Assembly: GCA_963835885.1 (NCBI GenBank)
Contig: CAWIHF010000015.1
Span: 62,001-126,000 of the forward strand
DNA: 64,000 nt
DNA from: Roseiarcus sp963835885
GTDB taxonomy: Bacteria > Pseudomonadota > Alphaproteobacteria > Rhizobiales > Beijerinckiaceae
Direction of reading: 5' to 3'
The notes under the pieces were generated by a model. The model ran no database searches. It was not told where the DNA came from and saw nothing but the letters and a program-made list of their open reading frames with translations. Numbering within the stretch: position 1 is the stretch's first letter; every line of letters starts with the position of its first letter. Of this stretch, positions 43,128 through 55,285 are shown piece after piece. The position numbers were made by a program, and so were the translations under genes.

Positions 43128-43326
43128 GCATCCCTCCCGTGTTCGTTCTTTACATCACGCGCGCGCTCTCCTAGTAAAGCGGCCGTGCCTGGACGCAAGG
43201 GGCGGCGCTGCGAAGGCGTTCCTTCGACGCCGCATCGCGAGACGGCTGAAGCGGTTGAGACGCTTTGACATTTCGGGTCCCGTCGGCGAGACGCCGGGTA
43301 CGGTTGACATGCGCAGGAGACCCCTA

Positions 43327-44487
43327 ATGTCCATTCATCGGCGCGTTGCGGCGGCGGCCCTTCTGTTGGGCGTCGGGGCGTCCGCGCTGTTTATAGGCGG
43401 GGAGCCGAACGGCGGCGCTTCATTCGTGTCAACCGCGCACGCGCAGACCCGTCTCAAAAATCTGATCGCCCGCCTGCGCGGCGAGACATTGCCGGCCGGC
43501 ATCGTCAAATCGAATGGTCGGCTCGAAGCGACCCAGGTCGATGTCTCGTCGAAATATCCGGGCCGGCTCGCCGAGGTCACGGTGGAGGAGGGCTCCAACG
43601 TCACGCAGGGTCAGACGATCGCGAAGATCTCCTCCCCGGAATACGAGGCCCGGTTGCGCGCCGCCCAGGCCGACGTTCAAAAGTCCAAGGACGCCCTTGC
43701 CGCCGCAGAGGCAGAAATCGTCTCGCGCAAGAGTGCGCTCGAGTTCGCGAAGTCCGATTTCGAGCGTGGGCAGGAATTGATGAAGTCCGGCTTCATCACC
43801 AAGCAGGTGTTCGAGCAGCGGAAGCGCAACTACAACTCGGCCGTGGCCACGGTGCAAAGCTTCACCTCGCAGCGGGATCAGGCGCAGTCGGCGATAAAAA
43901 ATTCGGAAGCGGAAGTGGAGCGGATCGAATCGATCATCCACGACCTCACCCTGGTTTCACCCCGGCTCGGCCGCGTGCAGTACCAGCTGGCCCGTGCAGG
44001 CGAGGTCGTCGCCGCCGGCGCGCCGATCGTGACGATTCTCGACCTCACCGACGTCTACATGACGATCTTCCTGCCTGCGGCGGACGCCGGACGATTGGCG
44101 GTTGGCGACGAGGCCCGCATCATCCTCGATCCCGTGCCTGATTACGTCGTTCCGGCGACGGTCAGTTTCGTCGCCGCCGATGCGCAGTTCACGCCGAAGA
44201 CCGTCGAGACCAAGGACGAGCGCGCCAAGCTGATGTTTCGCGTCAAGCTGAAGATCGACCCGCAGGTTCTTCAGCAGTACTATACGCGAGTGAAGACCGG
44301 CGTCCGTGGCCTCGGCTTCGTCCGCACCAAGGCCGACGTGGAATGGCCCGCGGACCTGCAGGTCAAGCTGCCGAAGCCCCCCGTCGCCAAGGCGCCTGAG
44401 CCGAAGGCGCAAGATGCGGTGGCTCCAACCGACAGCAAGGCGTCCGGCGCTCCATCGTCCGAACCCAAGGCCCCCGACGCCAAATGA
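43327..44487 (+). CDS. HlyD-family periplasmic adaptor
   Basis: ATG 43327 lies 8 bases after AGGAG (43309 is an upstream alternative). 386 residues. N-terminal signal/anchor VAAAALLLGVGASALFIGG, then the lipoyl half-motif SSKYPGRLAEVTVEEGSNVT, a coiled-coil hairpin (residues ~110-215, SKDALAAAEAEIVSRKSALE), the second half LVSPRLGRVQYQLARAGEVV, and a beta-barrel. The Ala/Pro/Lys-rich C-terminus (PKPPVAKAPEPKAQD) is unusual for the family. It overlaps the RbbA gene by 4 bp. It should bridge the ABC exporter below to an outer-membrane channel not present here. Confidence 0.88.
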   Translation: MSIHRRVAAAALLLGVGASALFIGGEPNGGASFVSTAHAQTRLKNLIARLRGETLPAGIVKSNGRLEATQVDVSSKYPGRLAEVTVEEGSNVTQGQTIAKISSPEYEARLRAAQADVQKSKDALAAAEAEIVSRKSALEFAKSDFERGQELMKSGFITKQVFEQRKRNYNSAVATVQSFTSQRDQAQSAIKNSEAEVERIESIIHDLTLVSPRLGRVQYQLARAGEVVAAGAPIVTILDLTDVYMTIFLPAADAGRLAVGDEARIILDPVPDYVVPATVSFVAADAQFTPKTVETKDERAKLMFRVKLKIDPQVLQQYYTRVKTGVRGLGFVRTKADVEWPADLQVKLPKPPVAKAPEPKAQDAVAPTDSKASGAPSSEPKAPDAK

Positions 44488-47225
44488 CCGTTGAGACCAT
44501 CGCGCGGGTGACCAACGTATCGCACCGGTACGGCGCGACGGTTTCGCTCGACAACGTGTCGATCGACATTCCCGCCCGCATCATGGTTGGCGTGATCGGA
44601 CCCGACGGCGTCGGCAAATCCACTTTGCTGGCGCTCATCGCCGGCGTGCGGAAGATTCAGCAGGGCGACGTCGCCGTGTTCGACAGGGACGTCGGCAATC
44701 CACGCAACCTCAAGGAAATCCGCGGCCGCATCGCCTACATGCCGCAAGGGCTCGGCCGCAATCTTTATCCGACGCTGAGCGTGTTCGAGAACATCGACTT
44801 TTTCGGCCGCCTGTTCGGCCAAGGCGAGGAGGAGCGGCGGGCCCGCATCACCGAGCTCCTGACTGCAACGGCCATGGAGAAGTTCGAGGCTCGGCCGGCC
44901 GGCAAGCTCTCCGGCGGCATGAAGCAGAAGCTCAGCCTGTGCTGCGCGCTGATCAACGATCCGGATCTTCTCATTCTCGATGAGCCGACCACGGGCGTCG
45001 ATCCGCTGTCGCGCGGCCAGTTCTGGGACCTCATCAACTCCATTCGCGCCCGGCGGCCGCAGATGAGCGTGATCGTCGCCACCGCCTATATGGACGAAGC
45101 CGAGCGCTTCGACTGGCTGATGGCGATGGACGACGGCAAGATCATCGCCACCGGCACGCTGAAAGAGCTGCTCGCCAAGACCGGCGAGCCCAATCTGGAC
45201 GAAGCGTTCATTGCGATGATGCCCGAGGCCAAGCGGGCTCTGCACAAGAAGGTGGTCGTTCGCCCGCGGGTCGCTTCGGCCGACGAGACGCCGGCGATCG
45301 AGGCGGAGGGGCTCACGCGCAGGTTCGGCGACTTTGTCGCCGTCGATCACGTCAGTTTCAAAATTCCCCGCGGCGAGATTTTTGGCTTCCTCGGCTCCAA
45401 CGGCTGCGGCAAGTCGACGACGATGAAAATGCTGGTGGGCTTCCTGCCGGCGACCAGCGGTTCATGCCAGCTGTTTGGCGAGCCGATGGGCTCGAACGAC
45501 ATGCAGGCCCGGCGCAACGTCGGTTACATGACGCAGGCCTTCTCGCTCTACGGCGAATTGACCGTCGGGCAGAACCTCGAACTGCACGCGCAGCTCTATC
45601 ACCTGCCGCCGGAGAAAATTCCGCGCCGGATCGAAGAACTGCTTGAGCGCTACGATCTGAAGACCGTGGTCAACGCCCGCCCGGACAGCCTGCCGCTCGG
45701 CATGAAGCAGCGCCTCCAGCTTGCCGTTGCAGTGCTGCATGAGCCCGCCATTCTCATCCTCGACGAGCCGACGTCGGGCGTCGACCCGATTGCGCGCGAC
45801 GCGTTCTGGCGCACGCTGATCGATCTCTCGCGTGACGACGGCGTGACGATTTTCGTCACCACCCATTTCATGAATGAAGCGGATCGGTGCGACCGCATCT
45901 CGCTGATGCACGCTGGCAGGGTGCTGGCGGTCGGGCCGCCGCAGGAGCTGGTCAAGGAGCGGGGCAGCAGTTCGCTGGAAGACTGTTTCGTCGGCTACCT
46001 CGCGGAGGCGGCCGGGATCGACCGCAGCAAGACGGTCGACCTGGAGCCGATCGCCGCCGAAGGCGAGGCGGAGCCGCTTGCGCCGCCGAAGCGTTTCAGT
46101 CTGGGCCGGCTCTGGGCCTATGCCCGGCGCGAAACGGTCGAGCTCTTGCGCGACCCCATCCGGTTGGCGTTCGCGGCCGTCGGCCCGATCATTCTGATGC
46201 TGGCGTTCGGTTACGGCATTTCCTTCGACATCGAGAACCTGGCGATGGCGTCGTTCGATCAGGACGAGACGCCGCAAAGCCGCGAGCTGCTGCAGGGCTT
46301 CGACGGCTCACGCTACTTTTCCGTCCAGCCGCCGATCACCTCGGCCGCCGAAGCCGAGCGGCGGCTGAAGAGCGGAAACACCCAAATCGTCGTCGAAGTC
46401 CCGCCCGGCTTCGGCCGCGATCTGACGAACGGCCGCAAGCCGGAAGTCGATGCGACGGTCGACGGCGCCATGACGTTCCGCGGCGCTACGGCGAAGAACT
46501 ATGTCGAGGGCGTGGTCCGCAAGCAGGGCGAGGAGCTTCAACGAGAGGCGCACCGGCCCGGCGCGCCCAACCGGTGGAACGAGGACAACATCGAGACGCG
46601 GTTCCGCTACAATCAGGCGTTCCTCAGCGTCAACGCGATGGTTCCGAGCATTTTCATGCTGATGCTGTGTCTGATCCCGGCGATCATGTCGGCGATCGCC
46701 GTCGTCCGGGAAAAGGAGACCGGCTCGATCGCCAATTTCCGTTCGACCCCGATCACCCGGTTCGAGTTCCTCATTGGCAAGCAGTTGCCTTACATCGCCG
46801 TGGCGATGATCAATTTCTTCTCGCTGATGTTGATCGCGATTTTCATCTTCCGGGTTCCGGTCAAAGGTCCATTCCTGGTCTTGCTTTTGGGCACCATCAT
46901 CTATGTCATTTCGACGACCGGGTTCGGCGAGCTGATTTCGTCGTTCACCCGCAGCCAGGTCGCGGCGGTGTTCGCAACGACCATCCTCTCGGTCGTTCCG
47001 GCGGTCAATTTCTCCGGAATGCTGGCGCCTGTCTCGTCGCTGTCGGGCGGGGCGAAGGTCCTCGGCCTTTCCTTCCCCTCCTCCTGGTATCAGCAGATTT
47101 CGGTCGGGGTGTTCGCTAAGGCGCTGGGAATGGCCGATCTCTGGCGCGACATCGTCGCCATCGCCGTGATCGCCCTCGTGTTCCTGGCGCTGTCGCTGAT
47201 CTTGCTGCGCAAGCAGGAGGCCTGA
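44484..47225 (+). CDS. rbbA: RbbA-like ABC exporter: two ATPase domains fused to a permease
   Basis: 913 residues. First ATPase: Walker A GPDGVGKSTLLALIAGV near 39, signature LSGGMKQKLSLCCALINDPD, Walker B LLILDEPTTGVDPLS. Note D instead of N in GPDGVGKS. Second ATPase: GSNGCGKSTTMKMLVGF near 305, PLGMKQRLQLAVAVLHEP, ILILDEPTSGVDPIA. The second signature is degenerate (LPLGMKQ for LSGGQ). ABC-2 permease from about 560, with helices such as IFMLMLCLIPAIMSAIAVV and FLVLLLGTIIYVISTTGFGE. This HlyD-RbbA-YhhJ arrangement is a known export module. E. coli RbbA was named for ribosome association, which need not apply here. Confidence 0.9.
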   Translation: MTVETIARVTNVSHRYGATVSLDNVSIDIPARIMVGVIGPDGVGKSTLLALIAGVRKIQQGDVAVFDRDVGNPRNLKEIRGRIAYMPQGLGRNLYPTLSVFENIDFFGRLFGQGEEERRARITELLTATAMEKFEARPAGKLSGGMKQKLSLCCALINDPDLLILDEPTTGVDPLSRGQFWDLINSIRARRPQMSVIVATAYMDEAERFDWLMAMDDGKIIATGTLKELLAKTGEPNLDEAFIAMMPEAKRALHKKVVVRPRVASADETPAIEAEGLTRRFGDFVAVDHVSFKIPRGEIFGFLGSNGCGKSTTMKMLVGFLPATSGSCQLFGEPMGSNDMQARRNVGYMTQAFSLYGELTVGQNLELHAQLYHLPPEKIPRRIEELLERYDLKTVVNARPDSLPLGMKQRLQLAVAVLHEPAILILDEPTSGVDPIARDAFWRTLIDLSRDDGVTIFVTTHFMNEADRCDRISLMHAGRVLAVGPPQELVKERGSSSLEDCFVGYLAEAAGIDRSKTVDLEPIAAEGEAEPLAPPKRFSLGRLWAYARRETVELLRDPIRLAFAAVGPIILMLAFGYGISFDIENLAMASFDQDETPQSRELLQGFDGSRYFSVQPPITSAAEAERRLKSGNTQIVVEVPPGFGRDLTNGRKPEVDATVDGAMTFRGATAKNYVEGVVRKQGEELQREAHRPGAPNRWNEDNIETRFRYNQAFLSVNAMVPSIFMLMLCLIPAIMSAIAVVREKETGSIANFRSTPITRFEFLIGKQLPYIAVAMINFFSLMLIAIFIFRVPVKGPFLVLLLGTIIYVISTTGFGELISSFTRSQVAAVFATTILSVVPAVNFSGMLAPVSSLSGGAKVLGLSFPSSWYQQISVGVFAKALGMADLWRDIVAIAVIALVFLALSLILLRKQEA

Positions 47226-47226
47226 G

Positions 47227-48408
47227 ATGTCGACGCCCTCCGCCTCCGCGCCGCGTCTCGCCGAAGTCAAGCCGCTGACGTTCGTCGATCATGTCATCAA
47301 TATCTATCATCTGGTGATCAAAGAGCTCAGGAGCATCCGGGCGGATCCGGTGATGCTGGTCCTCCTCATCTATTCCTTCACGATTTCGGTCAACACGGTC
47401 GCCACCGGCGCCGTCACCGAAGCGACCAATCTTTCTGTCGGCATCGTCGACGAGGACGGCTCGGACCTTTCGCGGCGGATCGCCGAAGGCCTCCGGCGCC
47501 CGACCTTCCAGCCGCCCGTGCAGATCACCGCCTCCGACATCGACCCGATGATGGACCAGGGCAAACTCCTGTTCGTCGTCGAGATCCCTCCCAATTTTGA
47601 GTCTGATGTCCGCGCCAACCGCAAGACCGGCCTCCAGATCAACGTCGACGCCACCGCGGTCGCGCAGGCCGGCAACGGCGCGAGTTATTTGAGGACGGCC
47701 ATCGCCAACGAGATCCAGAGGTTCCTATCGGGCCGGGAGGACTCGACCGGCGCGCCGATCAATCTCGTCGTGCGCGCCGCGTTCAACCCCAACCTGAACA
47801 CCTCCTGGTTCTCGGCGATGACCCAGGTCATCAACCAGATCACCATGTTGACCGTGATCCTGACCGGCGCCGCGCTCATCCGCGAGCGCGAGCAGGGCAC
47901 GGTCGAGCACCTGCTCGTCATGCCCATCGTGTCGAGCGAAATCATGCTGGCCAAGATGATCGCCAACGGCCTCGTCATCCTTGTCGCCGCGACGCTCTCC
48001 CTGCAGTTCGTCGTTCATTGGTGGATCGGCTCGCCAATCAACGGGTCCTTGCTGCTGTTTGTATTCGGCGCGGCGATCTACGCCCTCGTCGTCGCCGCGC
48101 TCGGCATCATGCTCGGCACGCTGGCGACCACCATGGGGCAATTCGGGCTGCTGGCGATACCGGTGCTGGTGGTGACCCAGTTGTTGTCCGGCAGCAGCAC
48201 GCCGATGGAGAGCATGCCGGTCTGGCTGCAATATTTGATGCAGACGATCAGTCCGACGCCGCATTTCGTCTCGTTCGCGCAAGCCGTGCTGTTCCGTGGC
48301 GCAGATATCACGCTTGTCTGGCGGCCGCTCCTGGCCATGCTCGTCATCGGCGTGGTCTATTTCGCCGTCGCCCAAGGGCGCTTCCGGCGAGTCATCTTCG
48401 GCGGCTGA
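47227..48408 (+). CDS. yhhJ: ABC-2 type permease (YhhJ-like)
   Basis: 393 residues, starting 1 bp after the RbbA stop. An N-terminal helix MLVLLIYSFTISVNTVATGA is followed by a large periplasmic domain (LSVGIVDEDGSDLSRRIAEG, DPMMDQGKLLFVVEIPPNFE). Five C-terminal helices follow, with the typical ITMLTVILTGAALIREREQG and TVEHLLVMPIVSSEIMLAKM. It should form the second half of the membrane pore with RbbA. Substrate unknown; drugs or envelope components are the usual candidates. The TetR-family regulator at 49229 could control it. Confidence 0.9.
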   Translation: MSTPSASAPRLAEVKPLTFVDHVINIYHLVIKELRSIRADPVMLVLLIYSFTISVNTVATGAVTEATNLSVGIVDEDGSDLSRRIAEGLRRPTFQPPVQITASDIDPMMDQGKLLFVVEIPPNFESDVRANRKTGLQINVDATAVAQAGNGASYLRTAIANEIQRFLSGREDSTGAPINLVVRAAFNPNLNTSWFSAMTQVINQITMLTVILTGAALIREREQGTVEHLLVMPIVSSEIMLAKMIANGLVILVAATLSLQFVVHWWIGSPINGSLLLFVFGAAIYALVVAALGIMLGTLATTMGQFGLLAIPVLVVTQLLSGSSTPMESMPVWLQYLMQTISPTPHFVSFAQAVLFRGADITLVWRPLLAMLVIGVVYFAVAQGRFRRVIFGG

Positions 48409-48597
48409 CCTCGGACGCTCACGGGTCCTCGGCGCCTGCCGCGTCCTGGCGGCTTTTCCGGTTCGTGGTGGAATTTCTCCAATTCGACGGAACCTGTCGC
48501 GCGAATCTCGGTTCAGGGCGTAGCGTCCGAGACCAGCAGCGCTGAAGCGCTGTCCGAAACTCGGGCGAGTTGGCCCGAGGTTCGAGGAGTGAGATCG

Positions 48598-49095
48598 ATG
48601 CGCGTTTCAATTCCCAAATCGCTCGTTTCCGCGGTCGCCGCGTTCGCGTTGTCGGTCGCCGCGACCTTGTCGAGCGCTCCCGCCGATGCGGCGTTCTTCC
48701 ATGGCGGGGGTTTCGGCGGCTTTCACGGCGGCTTCGGCGGTTTCCATGGCGCCGGGATGGGCTTTCGCCCTGGCGGCTTTGGCGGATTCCGCGGCGCCGG
48801 CATCGGAGGCTGGCGTGGCGGCGGTTGGGGCCATCCCGGCTGGGTCGGCGCTTGGGGTCGTCCCGGCTGGGGCGGCGGGTACTGGCGCGGCGGCGGCTGC
48901 TGGGGCGGCTGGTGCGGCGGCGGCTTCTGGCCCGCGTTCGCCGGAGGTTTGCTCGTCGGCGCCGCCTCGTATCCGTACTGGGGCGGCTACTATGATTATC
49001 CCTATTACGGCTACAACACTGGCTGCTGGGTCTATCGGCCGGCGTACAACCAATTCGGCCGTTATATCGGCCGGCGGCTGATCAACATCTGCTAG
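48598..49095 (+). CDS. Exported Gly/Trp-rich protein
   Basis: 165 residues from ATG 48598, preceded by GAGGAG. Sec signal VSAVAAFALSVAATLSSAPA, cut after DA. The mature protein is Gly/Phe/Trp-rich: FFHGGGFGGFHGGFGGFHG, GGWRGGGWGHPGWVGAWG and GGGCWGGWCGGGFWPAF. A hydrophobic Gly-rich segment (AGGLLVGAAS) and a Tyr-rich end (YWGGYYDYPYYGYNTGCWVY) ending RLINIC complete it. It resembles other small surface proteins of Rhizobiales, including the one at 35733-36323. It stands alone, converging on the TetR gene. No function known. Confidence 0.8.
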   Translation: MRVSIPKSLVSAVAAFALSVAATLSSAPADAAFFHGGGFGGFHGGFGGFHGAGMGFRPGGFGGFRGAGIGGWRGGGWGHPGWVGAWGRPGWGGGYWRGGGCWGGWCGGGFWPAFAGGLLVGAASYPYWGGYYDYPYYGYNTGCWVYRPAYNQFGRYIGRRLINIC

Positions 49096-49228
49096 CGAAC
49101 ACGCTCAAACCGCGTTTCCGCGCTATTCGCGGCGGGCTCGGCTTGCCGAACGGGAAGGGCGTGGGCATTCGCGGCCGGGTTGCGGGAGGCGAACCGAGTC
49201 TCGGCGTCTCGCCTTCGGCAACGCCAAT

Positions 49229-49831
49229 TCAGGCGGCGGGACGGTGCTCGGGTCTGGTTCCCGCGTGAAGAATTTCTTCGGCGAGGACTTCTGCGCGCAA
49301 CTCGGGGACGAGATCGTCGATGAAAAGAGCAGACAGACCGTGGACGAGGCCCCAGGCGGCCATACTCGCCGCGTTGTCCTCCTGCCGGCCGCCTTCGACG
49401 CCGCTGGCGACGCGCTGAACACAGCCGAAAGCCGCGTTGGCCGCGTCGTTGAGGGCCGGATACTTCGTCCGCTCGACCAGGATCGGACCGAACATCAAAC
49501 GGAACAATCCCCTCTTTTGAAGTGCGAATTCGACATAAGCAAGGCCTAGCCCGATAAGTGGATCAGGCCCTTCCACGCCCGCCTCCATGGCGGCGGTCAG
49601 TTCCCGGAAGCCCTCGGCGGCCACGGAAGCAAGCAGGTCCTCCTTGCTGGAAAAGTGGCGATAGGCGGCGGTCGCCGAAACGCCAACTCGCCGGGCTGTT
49701 TCGCGCAGACCGACAGCCGCCGGGCCGGACTCGTCTAAAATGGCGCGCGCCGCCGACCTCAGGGCGTTCGGCAGGTTGCCGTGACGATAGGGACGTGGAG
49801 AGGTCGTCTCGTTCGTTGCACCACTGGTCAT
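49229..49831 (-). CDS. TetR/AcrR-family transcriptional regulator
   Basis: About 200 residues from ATG 49831 (MTSGATNETTSPRPYRHGNL). Helix-turn-helix: AARAILDESGPAAVGLRETA then RRVGVSATAAYRHFSSKEDL. The C-terminal ligand domain (LVEFALQ-like helices: GLGLAYVEFALQKRGLFRLM, AAWGLVHGLSALFIDDLV) is of the WHG type often found with this HTH. The ligand is unknown. The nearest plausible target is the HlyD-RbbA-YhhJ export operon 0.8 kb away on the other strand, or its own promoter. No clear palindrome was found upstream. Confidence 0.88.
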   Translation of the reverse strand: MTSGATNETTSPRPYRHGNLPNALRSAARAILDESGPAAVGLRETARRVGVSATAAYRHFSSKEDLLASVAAEGFRELTAAMEAGVEGPDPLIGLGLAYVEFALQKRGLFRLMFGPILVERTKYPALNDAANAAFGCVQRVASGVEGGRQEDNAASMAAWGLVHGLSALFIDDLVPELRAEVLAEEILHAGTRPEHRPAA

Positions 49832-50260
49832 TTCAGCTCTCGCACCGAATCCTACGCTGGCCGCACCGAACACTGCGCCAGCAATCACCTATCTTACTAT
49901 GCGTCCGGGAACAATGTAAACCCAGCGCGGATGATCAACCCAAGGTTTCCAATGACGTGTTCCAAGAGGTAAATCATCGTTTGCTTCCCGCGCCGCAGCA
50001 CCACGGCGTGAACTACAACGCCCTAGGCCGCAAATAGTTTCCCGCAACTGCGATCAAGTCTTTTGTGCGGCAGGAAATGGGCGCGTCGACTGCGCTCGAG
50101 TGGCAACTTTAAGGACGCCGACCTTTTCCAGGCGCTAGAGCCATTTCGAACAGCCGTGGCGTCCTTAAGGAAATCTTGCGGCCGGGACTCTTGCCTCCAA
50201 ATCACCTATGGTTGTTGCATTGGCCGTGCGGACGCTTGGAATCAGGAGCTTGGCCGTCAG
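49832..50260. other. Intergenic region with an 11-bp inverted repeat
   Basis: No gene is seen. TTAAGGACGCC at 50109-50119 is mirrored exactly by GGCGTCCTTAA at 50158-50168, with 38 bases between. The repeat is just upstream of the DUF6489-like gene and could fold in its leader RNA or mark the ends of a tiny element. Confidence 0.5.
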
Positions 50261-50485
50261 ATGAAGATCACCGTCAACGTCGATTGCACGCCTCTGGAAG
50301 CGCGCCAGTTCATGGGGCTCCCGGATGTCGAACCGATGCAGAAAGCCGCTATGGCCGAGATCGAAAGGCGCATGATGGCCGAGCTCGAGCGCTATTCGCC
50401 GGAATCGTTGTTCAAGGCATGGCTGCCGATCGCCGGCATGAACGCCGAATGGTTCCAAGAGTTCCTGAAACGGGCGGGTTCGTGA
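50261..50485 (+). CDS. DUF6489-like small protein
   Basis: 74 residues from ATG 50261, with AGGAG 14 bases upstream. MKITVNVDCTPLEARQFMGL and PDVEPMQKAAMAEIERRMMA, then FKAWLPIAGMNAEWFQEFLK. The pattern (MKI.v.iDcTPeEAR.F.GLPDv.p.q......) matches a small alphaproteobacterial family I know as DUF6489. Function unknown; it is soluble and helical. It lies 136 bp upstream of clpB on the same strand. Confidence 0.75.
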   Translation: MKITVNVDCTPLEARQFMGLPDVEPMQKAAMAEIERRMMAELERYSPESLFKAWLPIAGMNAEWFQEFLKRAGS

Positions 50486-50621
50486 GGCAGGCTGCAGCTC
50501 CAGTTTTCCGAGCAAGGGCGCCCCTTCCGTCCGGCCGGAAGCGCTCTTACATGACGAGCAGGCCGGGACAGACGGGCGTCGTCGCTACGGGGCGGGGAGC
50601 GACGCCAAAAGGGGTCGTTTC

Positions 50622-53264
<2,643 letters not shown>

Positions 53265-53275
53265 TGAAGACAACT

Positions 53276-53299
53276 CCGCTCCCCTCAAAAAGGGAGCGG
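53276..53299 (+). terminator. Hairpin after clpB
   Basis: CCGCTCCC (53276-53283) pairs exactly with GGGAGCGG (53292-53299) around CTCAAAAA, 11 bp after the clpB stop. No T run follows, so termination strength is uncertain. Confidence 0.5.
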
Positions 53300-53355
53300 G
53301 CTCGTGACGATTCCTGTAGGCTTGGCGCGCTGTTTGCTGAAGAAAGCTCCTGCCA

Positions 53356-53631
53356 ATGAACAACAATGTCGTCGCCCGGTTCGTCGGCGGATCGCCGTTG
53401 GCGGCGCTCTTACGGCTGATCGTCGTCTCGTTCCTGGTCGGGTTGCTGCTCGAGTTGTTCGGCTTCGATCCGATGAGCCTCATCGATGAGGCGATGCGGG
53501 CGGCGCGTCACATCGTCGAATATGGCCTGACCGACGTGCGCCAGATCGGCCGGATCCTCGTGACCGGCGCCATGGTGGTCGTGCCGGTGTGGCTCGTGCT
53601 GCGCCTGCTCGACGCCGGCCGGACGCGTTAA
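53356..53631 (+). CDS. DUF6460-like small membrane protein
   Basis: 91 residues. Two membrane helices (AALLRLIVVSFLVGLLLELF and RILVTGAMVVVPVWLVLRLL) flank the amphipathic FDPMSLIDEAMRAARHIVEY. The layout and the final VPVWLVLRLL match a small membrane family I know as DUF6460. Function unknown. It is 92 bp after clpB, beyond the hairpin. Confidence 0.7.
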   Translation: MNNNVVARFVGGSPLAALLRLIVVSFLVGLLLELFGFDPMSLIDEAMRAARHIVEYGLTDVRQIGRILVTGAMVVVPVWLVLRLLDAGRTR

Positions 53632-53709
53632 GCAAACGCGGTCCAAGAGCGCCGCCTCTGGCTTGTCCCGACGGCTCCTTCCATGCAGTAATAAGCCGGG
53701 AGCCGGCCG

Positions 53710-54487
53710 ATGCATTCTTACACACGGGCGATCGCCGTCGCGGCGATCATGTTCGGCGCCAGCGTCGTGGGCATGGCGCTGCAATGGGTCGTGCCTGCGC
53801 AACATTTGACCGAGAGCAAAGGCACGGTCGGCGCGATGATCGGGCTCGTCACGCTGCTGCTCGCGCTTGTCCTCGGCCTCCTCGTCTTTACCGCCTTTTC
53901 GGTGTTCACGACGCAGCGGGACGAAGCCCAGTCGCTCGGACCCGTGGTGATCGAGCTCGATCTCGCGCTGGCGGCATATGGCCCCGGAGCCGCGCCCGGA
54001 CGCGCGGGCTTGCGCGCCGCGCTCGAGCGTTCGCGAGCGCGCTTCTTCGGCGATTCTGAAGCGCGGTCCGCGGCCGTTCACGATCGAGGAGATGCGGGCG
54101 ACGCTGCAAGGGCTGAACGGCTATTTCGACAGCCTCGAGCCCTCGACCGAGGCGCAGCGGCAATGGCTGGCCTCCGCCAGGGATTTGGCGAAGAAATTCG
54201 CCGAAACGCAGATGCTGATGGCCCGGCAGCTCGCCAATCCTTTTCCGCCTTACGTGCTCGTCGTCGTGGTCTGCTGGGCGTCCGTGCTTTTTCTCGGCAA
54301 CGGCCTCATCGCGACGCCGAATGTGGTCACCGTCGGCGCGCATCTCGCGGGCGCGATCGCCATCGCGAGCGCGATCTTCCTGATGCTCGAACTGAGCCAG
54401 CCCTATATCGGCGTGATCAGGCTGTCGTCCGCCGGCATCGACCGGCTCTTGAAGGTTCTCGAGGCGGACGCGAAGGAAGCGGGGTAA
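53710..54487 (+). pseudogene. DUF4239 (bestrophin-like) membrane protein, frameshifted
   Basis: The first frame from ATG 53710 reads IAVAAIMFGASVVGMALQWV, IGLVTLLLALVLGLLVFTAF and SVFTTQRDEAQSLGPVVIEL. Near 54045-54060 it slips, and the continuation GPRPFTIEEMRATLQGLNGY, SARDLAKKFAETQMLMARQL, PYVLVVVVCWASVLFLGNGL and LAGAIAIASAIFLMLELSQP ends at 54487. Restored, it is about 258 residues with four helices and a central soluble domain, as in DUF4239 proteins. One indel is the only defect. Role unknown. Confidence 0.75.
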
Positions 54488-54586
54488 TAATTCGAGTTCA
54501 TGGTCCGCCGGGCGAATGAAAGCCCTATCGGGCCGCTTCGCTTCCGCTCGCGACGGCGACATTGGTTCGATCGCATCGCGCCCTAA

Positions 54587-55285
54587 CTAAACGCCGAGGT
54601 AGCGCTGCAGGAGGTCGGGCTGCGCCTTAATCTCCGCGGCGGGGCCTTCATGCGCGATGTGGCCGTTGCTGATGATGTAGACGCGCTCCGCCAGCGCCAG
54701 CGCCGCAGCCAGATTTTGTTCCACCAGGACGATGGTCTGCCCGGCGCGCGCCAGCTCGCGGCACGTGTGCACCAGATCCTGGACGATGACGGGAGCGAGG
54801 CCCTCGAAGGGCTCGTCAAGCAGGATGATCTTCGGATCGCGCACCAGCGCGCGCGCGATCGCCAACATCTGCTGCTCGCCCCCGGAAAGGTCGGTCCCGC
54901 GGCTGGTGCGCCGCTCCTTGAGCCGGGGGAACATTTCGTAGATGCGGTCGAGCGGCCATTTGTTCTCGGCGGTCAGAGCAGCGAGGATGATGTTCTCTTC
55001 GACGCTTAGGCTGCCGAAGATGCGCCGATCTTCGTGCACCAGCTGCATGCCGAGCCGCGCAATGCGGTGAGCCTTCTTGTCGACGAGCTCGAGGCCGTCG
55101 AGCTTGACGCTGCCTGTACGTCGCGCGACGACGCCCATCAGGCTCTTCAGCGTCGTGCTCTTGCCTGCGCCGTTCCTACCGAGAAGCGCCACCGCCTCGT
55201 GCTTTTCGACACGCAGTGAGACGTCGAAGAGGATATGGCTCTCGCCGTAATAGCTATTGAGTCGGTTGACTTCGAGCAGGCTCAC
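54587..55285 (-). CDS. livF: Branched-chain-type ABC transporter ATPase LivF
   Basis: 232 residues. GRNGAGKSTTLKSLMGV is Walker A, LSGGEQQMLAIARALVRDPK the signature, IILLDEPFEGLAPVIVQDLV Walker B, and LVEQNLAAALALAERVYIIS the H-loop region (Gln-Asn in place of the usual His, as in other LivF). With LivG it energises uptake. It overlaps the upstream livMG fusion by 4 bp and is the last gene of the importer operon. Confidence 0.92.
   Translation of the reverse strand: MSLLEVNRLNSYYGESHILFDVSLRVEKHEAVALLGRNGAGKSTTLKSLMGVVARRTGSVKLDGLELVDKKAHRIARLGMQLVHEDRRIFGSLSVEENIILAALTAENKWPLDRIYEMFPRLKERRTSRGTDLSGGEQQMLAIARALVRDPKIILLDEPFEGLAPVIVQDLVHTCRELARAGQTIVLVEQNLAAALALAERVYIISNGHIAHEGPAAEIKAQPDLLQRYLGV

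Noticed and set aside
49832..50260. Candidate FNR half-site (GATCAAG) upstream of the DUF6489-like gene
   Set aside because: Only one half of the palindrome is present; the exact TTGAT-N4-ATCAA rule is not met.
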